A stretch of DNA of 64,000 nucleotides from Anthonomus grandis grandis. Lineage: Eukaryota; Arthropoda; Insecta; Coleoptera; Curculionidae. The notes under the pieces were generated by a model. It saw only the letters and a list, made by a program, of their open reading frames with translations. It made no database searches and was not told the DNA's origin. Positions within the stretch are counted from its first letter, which is position 1; the number at the start of each line of letters is the position of its first letter. Made by a program: the position numbers and the translations under genes. Location of the stretch: assembly GCF_022605725.1 (NCBI RefSeq), contig NC_065547.1, positions 23,539,167 to 23,603,166 on the forward strand, in the 5' to 3' direction. Shown piece by piece: positions 1 to 11,510 of this stretch.

Positions 1-25
1 TGGGTACAATAAACGTACCGCGGTG

Positions 26-281
26 ATGTTTTGGAAAAAGTTGAATTGTTGTTACGGTCGCCGGTGCGTTCCAGTGCCATTTCGTAGGGAGTTTATACAT
101 TGTTTTTATTGCGGTTTATTGGTTTGTTGTTTGGATGAAAAGGACAAGTGTCTGGATAGGATGCAGTATACGAGGATCGTAAACTTCCGCAAATCTAGAC
201 AGAATCGAAAAAGGAAAAAAGAAAAGGAGCAGTTTGATTATGAGCTGTTGCAGATTAGGAACAATAATAATAATTACTTAG
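26..281 (+). CDS. Putative 5' coding exon of a host gene
   Basis: Open frame from ATG at 26 to a plausible donor (TTAG|GTATGA, GT at 282-283). It encodes about 85 residues: a Cys/aromatic start (FWKKLNCCYGRR), a short hydrophobic patch (FIHCFYCGLLVCC), then a strongly basic stretch (SRQNRKRKKEKEQ) and an Asn run. The frame is open to the window edge, so the true start may lie upstream. The exon leaves one base of a codon (G) and the acceptor at 7318 supplies two (AA), giving Glu; this phase match is the main reason for linking it to the exon at 7318. Function is not recognised. It could instead be an unrelated or alternative first exon. Confidence 0.45.
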
Positions 282-950
282 GTATGAACTGCATTGTTTA
301 TTAGAGAAATTTCGTCATTATAACTTTAAAAAAATTTAGTTGTAATTTAGTTAAAAACTAAGATGTAGGGTGAAAATTAAAGTTTCACTTTTAACGATAA
401 TATCATATTTTGAGACATAAATTTAAAAGAAATACTATCTACTGAAGTAAATGACGTAGTCGAAAAAAAATAATGATTTTTCAGGAAGTGTAATCCAATC
501 TTGGATTTTTTTTGAATGGAGCAAAAAAATGTCGACTGATATCTTAATTAAATATATTTTTTTGATTCTAAGGTCTTTGCTGATATTTTAAGTACACGCT
601 GTTTTTTTAACCTTTTTTGTTGATATTTTATCAGAAAGAATACTCAATCAAGTGTGGAATAATAACTTTTGCCTTAAAAACTAAGCATTTTAGAGCCCAC
701 GTTTATATGAACTTTTCAACTTAAAATCTCTCTAGGAATGTATACTAGGTAGTGTTAAAGTTTATAGCTATTTTACTAATATATTTATAATAAACCAAAA
801 CCTACTACTCAACCAGATATGGTAAAATCTAATTTTCGAACTTCGTTTGTCTTTATTTTAAATTTAGCAAGATGCTTCAGCTGTGAAAACTATCTCCAAC
901 CGTTATCAACCATAAACTAACAACAGAAACTATTCTACAGACTTATATGC
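282..950. other. AT-rich intron, no gene seen
   Basis: Start of the first intron of the putative host gene. No coding motif, repeat pair or RNA gene was recognised here. Confidence 0.5.
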
Positions 951-1009
951 AAGAGGTGTGTTTGTAGATATATGACGTCTGATCATATGTGAAGCGCATT
1001 AGATTTTGC

Positions 1010-1235
1010 AGTGTTTTGACAATAGCTAAGGTCTTGGTTCTGGCTAATGTAAGGTGCTTCCAGAAATCTTCTTTTCTTCCAAAGTTGCTCCTTGCACAAA
1101 ATCTTTCCTTCTATTCAATGTATGTTATGACCATTGGATGAGAGGTATTCTGCTACTCCTGGAAATCACTTCTATTTGGTTTACTTTCGATGTTCTTTTG
1201 TCTTGACTTCCAGTGGTTCTGTTTTGTCTCTCCTA
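1010..1235 (-). pseudogene. Penelope-like element, C-terminal fragment
   Basis: The minus-strand translation contains the end of a GIY-YIG endonuclease region typical of Penelope-like retroelements: a basic segment near 1195-1215 (KTKEHRK), then VAEYLSSNGHNIH and ILCKEQLWKKRRFLEA (about 1045-1140). The xGHNIxW / KRRFLEA pattern is characteristic of the C-terminal tail after the GIY-YIG core. Stops interrupt the frame and the reverse transcriptase is missing. The open frame at 1233-1454 just upstream on the same strand may be degraded element sequence, but I cannot align it. The fragment is old and non-functional. Confidence 0.6.
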
Positions 1236-1481
1236 AGTATGTCGATTATGTATCTTGAGATTGACATTATTTTCGAAGTGAAGGTGGTGTTCATTTAAAG
1301 TTTTTCGATAATTCACCTGATTTTCTCTGAAGTTTTCTTGATGTACGGAATTTGTCAAAAATCCTGTAAAATCGTCCAGTTGCTGTGACTCTTTTCTTAA
1401 TATCTCTACTTCTTTTCTAATAGTTTGGAACTGTAAATATGGAGAGTCATACATTTGGAAGAGGACTAAAAGATTTAATCT

Positions 1482-1555
1482 CCCGATGATGCCAACACGT
1501 GTCGAGAGTAAAATAAAGAGCTTTGATTACTTGTAAAACTGTTTTGTGACTTGAG
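1482..1555 (+). other. Penelope-like 3' end with degenerate hammerhead-like motif
   Basis: CCGATGATGCC...ACACGTGTCGAGAG followed by AAAATAAAG and GTAAAACTGTTTTGT closely matches the 3' ends of the two Penelope copies at 46257-46345 (+) and 42420-42498 (-). Here stem II and the GAAA box are mostly deleted. It points along +, opposite to the nearby coding fragment, so it belongs to an inverted or second copy. Confidence 0.5.
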
Positions 1556-1559
1556 TGTG

Positions 1560-2395
1560 ACACCAAAAGTGTGCCCTGTTTTAGCAGCGTTTTGCTTTCC
1601 TTTTCATTTATGGAGGATTTCAGTATACTTAATAAGCTTTAAATTTACATGATTTACTTGCAGTTGAATCAAATCTCCATGAACAAATTCCATTATCTCT
1701 TGACAAAAAAGGATTCTATTTTTCAGGCTTCCATTTTGCCAAGTTCTAGGTTTCCGATGGCATGCCTATTCTGATAGTTCTTTTAATAAGTACCAAACAG
1801 GCAATAAAAATTGCTTAAAAAGCATTCAAGTAATATTTCCTTAAGTTTTTGATAGTTTAATCATTCTTTTTAGGCAATTATGGAAAAAAGAAATTGTTTC
1901 TTATTTACCTTGTCCCAAGGAGAATTCATTCCCATGTGATTACTAAAAGATAATTTTGTTTCATCATTACATCTTCTGATGCATCTATCATCTATCACTA
2001 GATATGGAGTAGTTTTATATTTGGGTTGTCTATACAAAAAGGAAACTGATCCCCTTCGTTTAAAATCAGCTCATTGCCAAAACTTGAACTTGCAGCTGCT
2101 TATATTAAGTCCCTTCATAATTATTCTTCATACCATAACTCTTTCCTACAATCCACTTTTATACCTCCCCAATAAAAATTTATACAGTTTCTTTTATATG
2201 CCCATAGCATTAGCAGAACTTCGCAGTACAATAAATGATATTAAAACATCATCTGGGACAGATGAGCTTACTCTTTAAACTACCCTACAAAATAGGTAAA
2301 AGCATAAGCGAATATTAAGAAAAAATGTGATCGGTGCGCTCGTAGAACCCAGGGCAATTAATGACAGATAAACGCCAGGGCATTTAATGACAGAT
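1560..2395. other. Intronic sequence with possible LINE scrap
   Basis: Mostly featureless AT-rich sequence. The + translation at about 2190-2278 (IALAELRSTINDIKTSSGTD) resembles the segment just before the reverse-transcriptase palm of Jockey-type LINEs, where a conserved SxGxD motif is usual. It is too short to classify. Confidence 0.3.
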
Positions 2396-3117
2396 TTTCA
2401 GAGAAGAACGTGTGCCATAAATATGTACTAGAATTGGTAAGGAAGTTTGAGGAAACGGGATCTGTTTGCAATAAAAACTGTAGTGAAGAAAAGGTTGTTA
2501 ATGAAGCATACTAAATTGAGATACTCAGATAATTCGCAATGGATCCAACATTATCTATCCTCAAAGTCGCAGAGTTAACTAATATTTCAACAGATTCTGT
2601 ATACAAAATTTTTAATAAGAATAAATTTTTTCTCTTCAAAATTCAAATCCTTCACCAACTAGGAGAAGACGATTTGAATTTTGCGAACCGATGTACCAGT
2701 GAATTGACAAGAACTCTTATTTAGTAAAGAACACCTGCTTCAGACTGGTAAACGTGACTGGTAAACTTCATATAGTGTTGGGATACTAAACGAAAATAAT
2801 TTGTATTTTCAACAAGATAGAGCTCCCTCGCACTATACTTTGACAGTTCGAGAGTGGCTTAACGAACAGTTTCCAGGGATATGGAATGGCAGGCGTGGTG
2901 CAATTGAATGGCTCGTACGGTCGCTAGATATTTTTTCGCTAGGTATTTAAAAAGCAAAGTTTATGAAACTCCACCTGGAAATATTAATGATTGAAAGGAT
3001 CGAATTACTCGCGAATGTAGAGATTTTAGTGAACAAACACTTGGCAATGTTCATGAGAAATTTATAAAAAGGCTAAATTATTGTCTAGCGAATAACGGAG
3101 CACATTTTGAGCACTAA
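2396..3117 (+). pseudogene. Tc1/mariner (DD41D-type) transposase relic
   Basis: Pieces of a mariner-superfamily transposase follow in order on +. An N-terminal helix-turn-helix region (VLELVRKFEETGSVCN near 2425-2472) is followed by a second HTH (LSILKVAELTNISTDSVYKI, 2548-2607). The second catalytic Asp lies in QQDRAPSHY (about 2812-2838), then FPGIWNGRRGAIEW, and the C-terminus is NYCLANNGAHFEH (about 3076-3115). At the third catalytic position, 42 residues after the Asp, the usual Asp is Gly (SLDIFSLG). The first-Asp region is largely deleted and several stops are present. No terminal repeats were identified. It is a dead copy. Confidence 0.75.
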
Positions 3118-3589
3118 ATAAAATACATTTTGTGAACTGATTACATTGTTTATTTTTTATTTTGAAATGAAAGCACTGTATATTTAGCTCTTGAATTTAA
3201 TTGATGAGAGCATCTGCTTATCGCACCTATAAAAGTAACTATTTTTTGTCCCAACTTTATTTACTTAACGTGGGCATTTGCGTTCCTCCGTTCTTTTTAA
3301 GGGATTTTATTGAGTTTAACTCCTTGCTTTTTGTTTCGTTTTTCTTTTTGAATAGGTCATGTCTGTCTTTGTCAAACTGTCTTTTCAATATTTATACTAA
3401 GTTTATTATATCACAACCCGTCAAAGTATTTTACCAGAGCATCATTATTAGTTTCTCATTTTCAGTAAAATATACCAAAACAGTGTTGTCAGCAAATATT
3501 TAGGACTTTTTACATATAAAAGTTTCTTAAGAGAACTCAATACCGACCCATGACCAACACAAACATCTAAATTCTTCATTCTCTCTCAT

Positions 3590-4135
3590 TCTTCACTACT
3601 TTTTCTATTTATAACAATAAAATGTTTTGTGCCTTTTGTATATAACTGAAAGCCCAGTTTGTACAATTTTTTACGAGAGTAAGGTCCACGTTATCAAAGG
3701 CTTTGTGCAAATCAACATATATTACTACAACACATTTATTTTTGTCCAATTTAGCAGTGCCCCATTCTAATAAAATAACAATTTTTCAAGGGTATTGCTT
3801 TATTTTTAAACCACATTGATTTTTGTTAAAAAGAGAGTCTATGAAATTGCCAATCCTAATCCGTATGAGTTTTTCTAATATCTTGCTGAAAGGACGATAA
3901 TTGCTTAAGTCATCTGTACCTTCTCATTTTAGATATTTTCAGTTCTTGTAGATACATCCCACATTATATCAAATGTTAACAGTATATCTTCTATATTAAT
4001 GCTATCATATCCTGGACCATAGATATGCTTTATATTATTTGTAATTTTTTTAATTTCATATAAGATTGTTGGTTTTAATAAAATAATAGTTTCATTTTCT
4101 TCTTCTTTATAGCAAGTCAAGCTTTTCAAAGTTTT
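3590..4135 (-). pseudogene. LINE reverse-transcriptase fragment
   Basis: On the minus strand the order fits a non-LTR reverse transcriptase. A pre-palm segment (EIKKITNNIKHIYGPGYDSI, 3929-4129) is followed by SKILEKLIRIRIGNFIDSLF (about 3830-3890) and FNKNQCG, then the palm motif VVIYVDLHKAFDNVDLTLV (about 3670-3730). The last carries the first catalytic Asp. Frames shift several times, and the FADD box and endonuclease are absent. The clade cannot be fixed; it resembles Jockey/CR1-type LINEs elsewhere in the window. Confidence 0.7.
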
Positions 4136-4139
4136 TTTA

Positions 4140-5886
4140 TAGAGAAATAATTATGCATAATATTAGTTAAAAATAAAAAAAATACACTGTATAAAATCAC
4201 TTCAGTTTAATTTTTTTAAAGGCTTACAAGCTATACACTAAAAAACACATACCTACTTTAGGTTTAAAGAACTTACATTAAAAAGATTTCGCGACTTTGA
4301 CATTTCAATTTTTGGTAATACGAATAAATATCCTCTTCAATATGTTTTAAAATGTCCTTCTAGAAAGAACTGAAGACTACTTTTAATAATGAGTCTATCT
4401 TTTATTAACAAAAACTGCTGAGCAAGGTTTCTTGAAATATCCAATATGTGGATATAAGGAAATTAAATAATTTACATTCAATTATTGCTTTTTGAAACAA
4501 AAGAACTCCATTTTGTATTTACCTTCAAAGGTGTTGCATGTTTAGATCAATATCTGGACCACCAATATAAGTTTTAATTTTTCGAAACTCTTATCTTCAA
4601 TTCAACAAAATATGTGTTGCCCAATGAATGAATTATTTAATATTAATATAATCGAGAAAAACTTTTGACTTATAAGAAGATGCAAGAGAAAACATGATAA
4701 CGTAAGGTCTTCTCATAAAATGAGACAGATGCATTTCAGCAGGTTCTAATTTTTAACAAAAGTTACCTATTTTCGTCCGGAAACTTAGTTACTGTAAAGT
4801 ATGCATATATTACTCGCTAAAGTAATTATCATTCATCATTGGCAAAGATCTTATGCAAAATTTATGTTCTGCTATGCCAAATGGAAGTATTCAAGCTAGA
4901 ACATTTATATTACATGTTATTCTTCCTTTTAACATTAAACGAAATTACTTGTGTACCGAAAGATACTAATAATTTCTCATTCTAGCAGTTTGAAAAATAT
5001 GTCTATTATAAATTTTTAAAATATCAAAGCTGTTTGATGTTATTAATCAGATTAAGGACTCATTTCTAAGATTTGTATTATTTGAACTTCCAACAACCCC
5101 TATTTGATCACTATAAGATTTTGGATCTGCGTCCTATTTATTCGGTTCTATTATTAACATGTTAAGAGCCGCGTGCTGACCGGAGGTCATTCTTTAAATT
5201 AGTTAGTGTGCCCACGAGTTGGCATTTTGTTATCTGACTTTATAGAATCAACATTTCATTTAGCTTAATCGATTTATAGCAAGTGGTATACCGATGCACT
5301 TTTTATATTTTTTTATGAGGGAAATCTTGGTTTGCCCTATTTTTTTTCAGTAAAAACTAAAAATTTATCTTGGGTTCACGAGGATACCTATATTTCTATT
5401 ATAACACTCTGAATATTATACCGTATGATGTCTTTTGTGTCTTAAATTTAGCTAATTAGCTAATTTTTCATCTGAAGTAATATTTAAATATATTTTGGTA
5501 TATTCCTAGCTACATTTATAAAGTGATTTTTTTATTTCAATATCTTTATTATTTCAATATTAACAGTCTAGTCGGCTTCGGCAGCGTGATGAGTATACAC
5601 CTGTCTAGCTACCATGTGCCTTGGGTCGTTCATCAGGACATCCTCTTTTTTTGTTATAAAGTTTTTTTGATTCCTTGCATACTTTATCCAGCCAACTACT
5701 TTAAATCTTTTCGTTGGGACTAGTTTAAAGTAGTGTTGGCTCAGTGGGATCTACTGAAAGTCATGCACAGGAGTACTGTGAAAATGATGGGCTTTAAATT
5801 AAATTTTTATATAAAGTTGTGCAAACTCATTTTTTCTTATAGAAGCTTGCTTTGCTTTTGATCTCCCAGGATAGATAGCCAATATA
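4140..5886. other. AT-rich intron, nothing recognised
   Basis: No convincing coding motif, terminal repeat or structured RNA was seen. Short open frames here lack any known motif. Confidence 0.5.
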
Positions 5887-6104
5887 TTAATGGCTCTTAA
5901 TTGTCGCCCCCTCTCTTATCTTTTGAATGCGTTTATAAACCTCTCTTATGTTTTGAATGGCGGCGGGACGCCATTTCGAAGTTTTGTAAAATGAGCTAAG
6001 AACCAAAGGGTATTTAGGTTGCTAATGATGTGTGCGAAATTTCAAATTTTTATATAAACGTATTCAGAAGATAAGAGGGTGAGGGAAATTTAAGAGTCGC
6101 ACTG
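5887..6104. mobile_element. Mariner-type MITE
   Basis: About 218 bp with long imperfect inverted ends. CTCTCTTATCTTTTGAATGC near the left end pairs with the complement of a matching stretch at about 6058-6081. The outer right end reads GAGTCGCACTG followed by TA. No coding capacity. The termini resemble those of the mariner at 42571-44084: both start CAGTGC, then a CTTTAAT/CTTAAAT stretch, a C-rich block and a Tn-TGAA block. It is probably a non-autonomous relative of that family. Confidence 0.6.
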
Positions 6105-7317
6105 TATATACTCGTATATTCCCCATATATCCTTATATTCCCCTTATTTATGAGAGGCTTACGTTATTTAATGTACATACATTTTTTACGAAATTCATTA
6201 CTTATAATTATGATAAGGTGGATTCTTGTTTGGAATGATGTGATTTTCTTTGACGTCAGTTCAATTTAGTCCAATTACTGATTTACTTCTTCTATTTTAA
6301 AATGAAAAGTTAGCGTGGATATCAATAAATAGCGGTTGTAGTTGTTAAGGATATTCTTTAAGCCGAAAAAGTAATAATAGTACTTGCTGATACCTGTTTT
6401 TGCGTATTGCTTTTTTCAGGGCAAGACAATCAGAAACTCAACCCAAAAAAAAATTAAAAATTATATCAAATCATAACAATTCAAAGGACTTTAGTTATCC
6501 CGAAATAAAGAACGAACACGTAATTTTTCGGCTTCTCTACTTGTAGCAAATTCTTTATAGATATTCTATGCTAGAATGTCTGTAATTGTACCCACGAATA
6601 GAAAGGAGACATTTGGCAAGACTAAGTCAGAATTTTGGTGGTATATAGATTTTTGTATATTCACCAGTTGATATTGGGAGAAGTAGACTGTAGATCCACC
6701 ACACTATCTTAACCATATAATAGAGTTTTGAAATGTTTGAAAATGCTAGAACGAATTGGACAACATCCAGAAATCTTAACCTCAGCAAATACTAGAAAAG
6801 CATAATCTTTTAGGTACGTAATGCTACATGACAAACATCACCTATTACAGTTAATATTACAGGGCAATAAAATTGAGGACAGAAGAAGTTTCAATCGGTT
6901 TAACGAACTATATCCTAGTTGAAAATCAGACAGTAGCTCAGACAGTAGACCGGAATGTCATCCAGCGCATTATTTAGATAAGCCGTTAGCAATATTATCT
7001 GAACGAATGCGACCGCTAATATTCAAAGGGGATTAGTACAAGAAGAAGAATTTACTATTTGAATCGTTTCTTTTAGTTTAAATTAATTGCGTTGAACTTT
7101 ATAGTTAATTAAATATTTTTATGCTATCAATCGAATTATATCAGTGTTCAGGTTATTCAGTTTAAAAAAAAAAAACGATATTGCAGCTGATTTTTCAAGG
7201 CCAGAATCTTCGTCATCCATTCAGTTTATCTGAGACTTTTGCATCTGTGTTAGAGTAAATTTTGTTGAGAATTCATGTAAATATAAAAATATGTGATACT
7301 TTCATATCATATTTCAG
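6105..7317. other. AT-rich intron up to the exon at 7318
   Basis: No element was recognised. A polypyrimidine-rich acceptor (ATATTTCAG) ends this interval. Confidence 0.5.
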
Positions 7318-7526
7318 AACGTGCCCTAGAAATAAACGATATAACTGGCGAGTTCGACGCGTGTACGTCCTCTCACATGGTGGGAGGGAGGCATCTGAGC
7401 AAATCCGCTTCCGAACTGAGTAGCCCCAGGGAAATGCCGGAGGTGAGACCTCGTTCTGCGGCTCCACCTGAGCACTCACATATTTCGGTGTATCAGAAGG
7501 CTCATAGTTTTTTCGCTCAACTTAAG
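7318..7526 (+). CDS. Internal coding exon of a host gene (Ser-rich region)
   Basis: Acceptor ATTTCAG ends at 7317 and a strong donor AAG|GTAAGG starts at 7527. The exon begins with two bases completing a codon and ends at a codon boundary. It encodes about 69 residues including ALEINDITGEFDACTSSHMV, LSKSASELSSPREMPEVRPR and ISVYQKAHSFFAQLK. Base composition is clearly richer in G+C than the flanks, as expected of selected coding sequence. The content is serine, proline and basic residues: probably a disordered regulatory segment with possible phosphosites (SKSASELSSP). I do not recognise the family. A cytosolic N-terminus of a C2-domain protein such as MCTP is a weak guess only. Confidence 0.78.
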
Positions 7527-7660
7527 GTAAGGATATTGTAGTTCTCCTCTAATTATAGAATATTCCTAAATCAAATAAGCATTTAACCATTTTTTTTTGT
7601 TTTTATAAACCGAAATGATTCTTACACAAGGAATGATTTAAAACTATGTATCTATGAGAA

Positions 7661-7740
7661 TTTATTAAGTATTTGCATACTTAATAAATACCATTCAGCA
7701 CTTACCATACAGCAACGATAAATAATAGTTAACTATTATT
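7661..7740. repeat. Two adjacent perfect palindromes
   Basis: 7661-7688 is a perfect 12-bp inverted repeat (TTTATTAAGTAT) around a 4-base loop. 7721-7740 is a perfect 20-bp palindrome centred on GTTAAC. Both lie about 135-210 bp after the exon donor. AT-rich palindromes can arise by chance. Confidence 0.6.
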
Positions 7741-10139
7741 GCCCTTAGTTTTTTTGAAAATATCTAATAATAGAATTTAAAAAAAAACGTAGACTTTCTA
7801 GTATCTATTATTTTGATTATTAATTATTTTAACTGATCCCACACTGACAATTCCTGCATAGTTTGCATAGTTTTTATTTCAACGTTACCATTTACGTTCC
7901 CCCTATGAATTTACATTTCAGCTTAGTTATGCTTTTATTTATGCACTTCTTTATGCTTTTATTATTTTCATTTATGCTTTTCAGTCAGCCATAATACTGT
8001 TTGCATCATTTTAGCCTATATTATATATTATGTATTTTATAAGTATACAATACAATCTTTTAATAAATAAGTTGCTTTATTAAAAAGAAGTTTCAGTGCT
8101 ATCGATCTTTAGCTAGTGCAGTCGGTAGGATAGCCAAAGCCTAACATGCCGCATATAATACTTTTATTTTTATAATTATTCGGCAATTTGAACAATTGAT
8201 CGAAAGCAATTGTAATAAATAGTGGACTACTCGCAAAGGCCACAAATTAAGCGTGTACTAGGTCAGTTGAAACCACATTGACGACTTTTGCGAGGAGTTG
8301 AATTTTAAAGCTGGACGAAATCAGTACCTGAAATGTTTCCTTTTCAAATGGTGTTATTTTAAATATTTCAAACTAAATGCAACCATTGTATTTATCATTA
8401 TCTGATGTTTAATGCGTCAACATCAGTGTGTCTGGTCGACAGTTATTTTTGTAAACGCTTGGCAATACTGCATCCCTTCCACATCACGACGTCACCATGC
8501 GCGAGGAGAGCGCCGCGCGAGGTGTAGAAGCGGGAACTACTATCTCTCTCTCGCTCTTGACTTTCTGACGACGCAAGCAATGGCGTCATACTATTTAATT
8601 TAATAATTTGTACTTATTACTGTATTTGGCAAATAAATTTTGTTTTTAATTAACGTGAAATGCAAATAATCTGAACGCTACATATTGCAAAGCGATTTGT
8701 TATATAATTTGCCTTGGCACTGCTTCTCAAAAGTTGGAAGTATTAAGTTCTCATGACAAAAACTTATAACTTTATTAAATAGAGGATAGATATTTTGTTG
8801 ATTTTTGTGAAATAATCTTGCAAGAGGAAGAGAAATTGAAAACTTACTTAAATTTACTGAGCACTTAAATTGTGTGCCGCAAGTCGATAATAATTGATAA
8901 ATTTTATGATATAACCAATCCAGCAACTTTTGGAATCGTTGGATTCTTAATTCACTTATTGGAAAACTTACTGCAAATACTAAATAAGTAAAAACTGTAC
9001 TACAATAGGTCAACTTGCCATCATTTAAAAATACTCTTCAGGTTCAAGCGAAAAATAAACCAAAAATTTGGCAAAGTAATATCCATTTCTGGTTTCAGCA
9101 AACACTTAGGTACGTAGTATGTTATCCTAAAGATCTAGTAAAATACTCGTAATACTAAATATTTCCAAAATAACCATTTTAATAATAAAATCTAGTAATT
9201 TCCAAAATTTGATTAGAAATAATGGCAATAATAATAACCACAAAACTTAAAATTACACTTTTCAATACAGCCATTCGAATAATCAAAATCGTTAGAACAG
9301 TAATAGATTTTTTCAATTACAAACCATCCCTTTTAACAACATATAGTGAAGTTTTTGGAAAATAATTTAAATATGATTAAGCTAAACCTAAATGTGTAAT
9401 TTTTCAAGCTTTCGCACTATGTCCGTCTATTCAAAAAATATGAATCGCCGCTCGACATCTATTTTTAATTTTCTTGAAATTGCTGTAAATCAACTTAGAA
9501 ATATTTAATTTTTAATTGAAAAACTTATACATAGCTTGATCCCACAAGTATTTTCGAGAAGACATTCCTGCCAATTCCGAGACGTAACTTTTAGTAAACC
9601 CAATACGATAAGTGATATAAGCGAATTTCTTGAAAATCCTTTCATAATGAATATTGTATTTCAAACATCTGTCCATAAATTTAGTGCTCTTTTCCCAGCC
9701 TTAAAAATCTTCTAACTCTTGACTTTTATCTTTTTTAATTCCATTATCCTTTTCACAGACTCTTAGATCTAGATATCACAAATATGGTATAAGTTGTGGT
9801 ATAGATTTAATTAAGGATTTTTAGTAACCTTATTCGTAAAAATAGTCGCCATTAAATTAGATTCATCTTAAACTGCATGACAATGATAAATAAATAACGT
9901 CTTTATTTAAGTATTTCTATGTTCACATATATGTAAATGCAAAAACATTACAATACATAATTATTACATCAGATGCACTGGAAGTGCTTGAGTATTGAAA
10001 AACTTTAGATAAATCTAAATTTAACTACTCAGTAGCTTTATTAGGATAGTCTGAATTAAACTTAAATAACAATTCTGTCAGTATATGCTTAAATATAACT
10101 GTGAAGATAAAGTAAACAAAACATATCTGCAGTATAAAT
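7741..10139. other. Intron with a small GC-rich island
   Basis: No gene recognised. 8460-8590 stands out as GC-rich in an AT-rich background, with GACGTCACC, GCGCGAGGAGAGCGCCGCGC and a (CT)n run. It could be a transposon end, an enhancer or a promoter; the sequence does not decide. Confidence 0.4.
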
Positions 10140-10179
10140 AACATATAATAAAGGTCAAGTATGGAGCGCTGCATGGATG

Positions 10180-10640
10180 CCAAACTATGATACTCTTCCA
10201 TTCATCCTAAATATCTGATTTTGATTTGACAAATAACATAAATAATAGCATTGCAATCTTGTCAAAACCATAGAAAGGCAGTTTAGCACACATTATCTCA
10301 TAATTAATTACATCTAAGGCTTTAGAGTAGTCTAACAAAATCAATATGGCAGCCATTTGCCTATTTTAAATTTTTACAATATTGTTGGTAATAATGAGAA
10401 GGAATATTCAAATATAGGATCAGGTTTTTTAGGCAATGGAGTGACGAGAGAATTTTTTGAGCTTTGAGGAAAATGCCTATTTTCAAGACCATAATTAATT
10501 ACAGTAATGTTAATCATATGTGTAATGACTATCCGAAGTGTTAGCTTATCCATAACTGCAGCATTAGACTGAATATTCTGTATATACTTATACATAGTCC
10601 ACATATCAGAGGGATTCACCAGCTAGAATGTAAATGTTAT
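10180..10640 (-). pseudogene. LINE reverse-transcriptase fragment
   Basis: The minus-strand translation gives the region before the palm: NYGLENRHFPQSSKNSLVTP (about 10430-10500), LPKKPDPIFEYSFSLLPTIL, then ILILLDYSKALDVINYEIMC (about 10290-10350) with the first catalytic Asp (LDYSKA), then FYGFDKIAMLLFMLF. This order fits fingers and palm of a Jockey-type LINE reverse transcriptase. About 100 residues are missing between the two blocks and the frame changes. No FADD box, endonuclease or 3' tail was found. It is an internal scrap. Confidence 0.7.
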
Positions 10641-10651
10641 ACCTTCTTTTA

Positions 10652-10653
<2 letters not shown>

Positions 10654-10694
<41 letters not shown>
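10654..10694. repeat. (ATT)n microsatellite
   Basis: About 13 uninterrupted ATT units. It lies 5' of the minus-strand LINE scrap, so it is not that scrap's 3' tail. Confidence 0.95.
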
Positions 10695-11164
10695 TGACCT
10701 TTTGACTGTTCCAAATATTGTAAGTAAGCTAACTTTTTCTACTTATAGCAGCTTTAGTAATGTTTCAAAGCATTTAATTTTATAAATTTCAAAACTCTCT
10801 GTAGTGTTATTTCATTACATTTAAGTCTTACATTTAAGGCCTTGTCGCTTGACCTTATTAAAAATTTAATTGCATATGCTCATTAAAAATTACTCACAAT
10901 TAAGAGAATCCAGGGAAATCGAAGTTGCCTAAATTATCAAAGCAGTCTTACATCATGCATACAGGGAATCACAAATATCCCGTGGTTGGGGACTTAAAAA
11001 CAAATATTTTTTGTCCAGTAAACATATGTCCGCAAATGAGCCGTTTGGGCACTAAAGCAAAAAAACAGTTTTTGGTACTATTATTTTGCTCATTAACTGC
11101 ATCGCTGTTTGCAGTGCAGTTTAATCATTATTCTGTTTATTAACAAATCAATTATTGTTTATAA

Positions 11165-11510
11165 TAGTTGCTCAAAATGCCGACCATTTGCTTCAACGCA
11201 AAGATTGCTCCATTGGATCATTGAGGCGTGAACTTTTTAGAATATTCCGGGAATAGCTTGCTAGCAGGTTTTTCGTAGATCAAACTTTTCAAATAACTCC
11301 AATAAAAATGAGATCAAGAGAACGCGCGGGTAAGGCAGCGAGACCTCCTCTGCCAATCTATCGATGCGGAAATTGCTGATCTACATACCGGTGCACGATT
11401 GCACTAAAATGTGGAGCTGCCCTGTCATGGTGAAACCACATGTGATTTGTAAGGTTTAGAAGGATGTTTCGTAATAATCGAGGCAAAATATTTTGTAGAA
11501 AATGGAAGTA
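11165..11510 (-). pseudogene. Tc1/mariner (DD41D-type) transposase relic
   Basis: The minus-strand translation carries the second half of a mariner-superfamily transposase: ILPRLLRNILLNLTNHMWFH, HDRAAPHFSAIVHRYVDQQF (second catalytic Asp), then IGRGGLAALPARSLDLISIG. The third catalytic position, 42 residues after the Asp, is Gly. A further piece (WSNLCVEANGRHFEQLL) forms the usual C-terminal end. The conserved Trp before IGRGG is a stop. The N-terminal half and terminal repeats are not seen. Confidence 0.7.

Noticed and set aside
1979..2278. 99-codon open frame as a host gene
   Set aside because: Only the last 25 residues show a pattern, and it is LINE-like; the remainder is AT-rich chance coding.
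5160..5200. GC-richer patch CCGCGTGCTGACCGGAGG considered as a tRNA or structured RNA
   Set aside because: No cloverleaf pairing or A/B box order could be found.
7273..7479. Minus-strand open frame over the host exon
   Set aside because: The + strand has both splice sites and phase continuity with the other exons.
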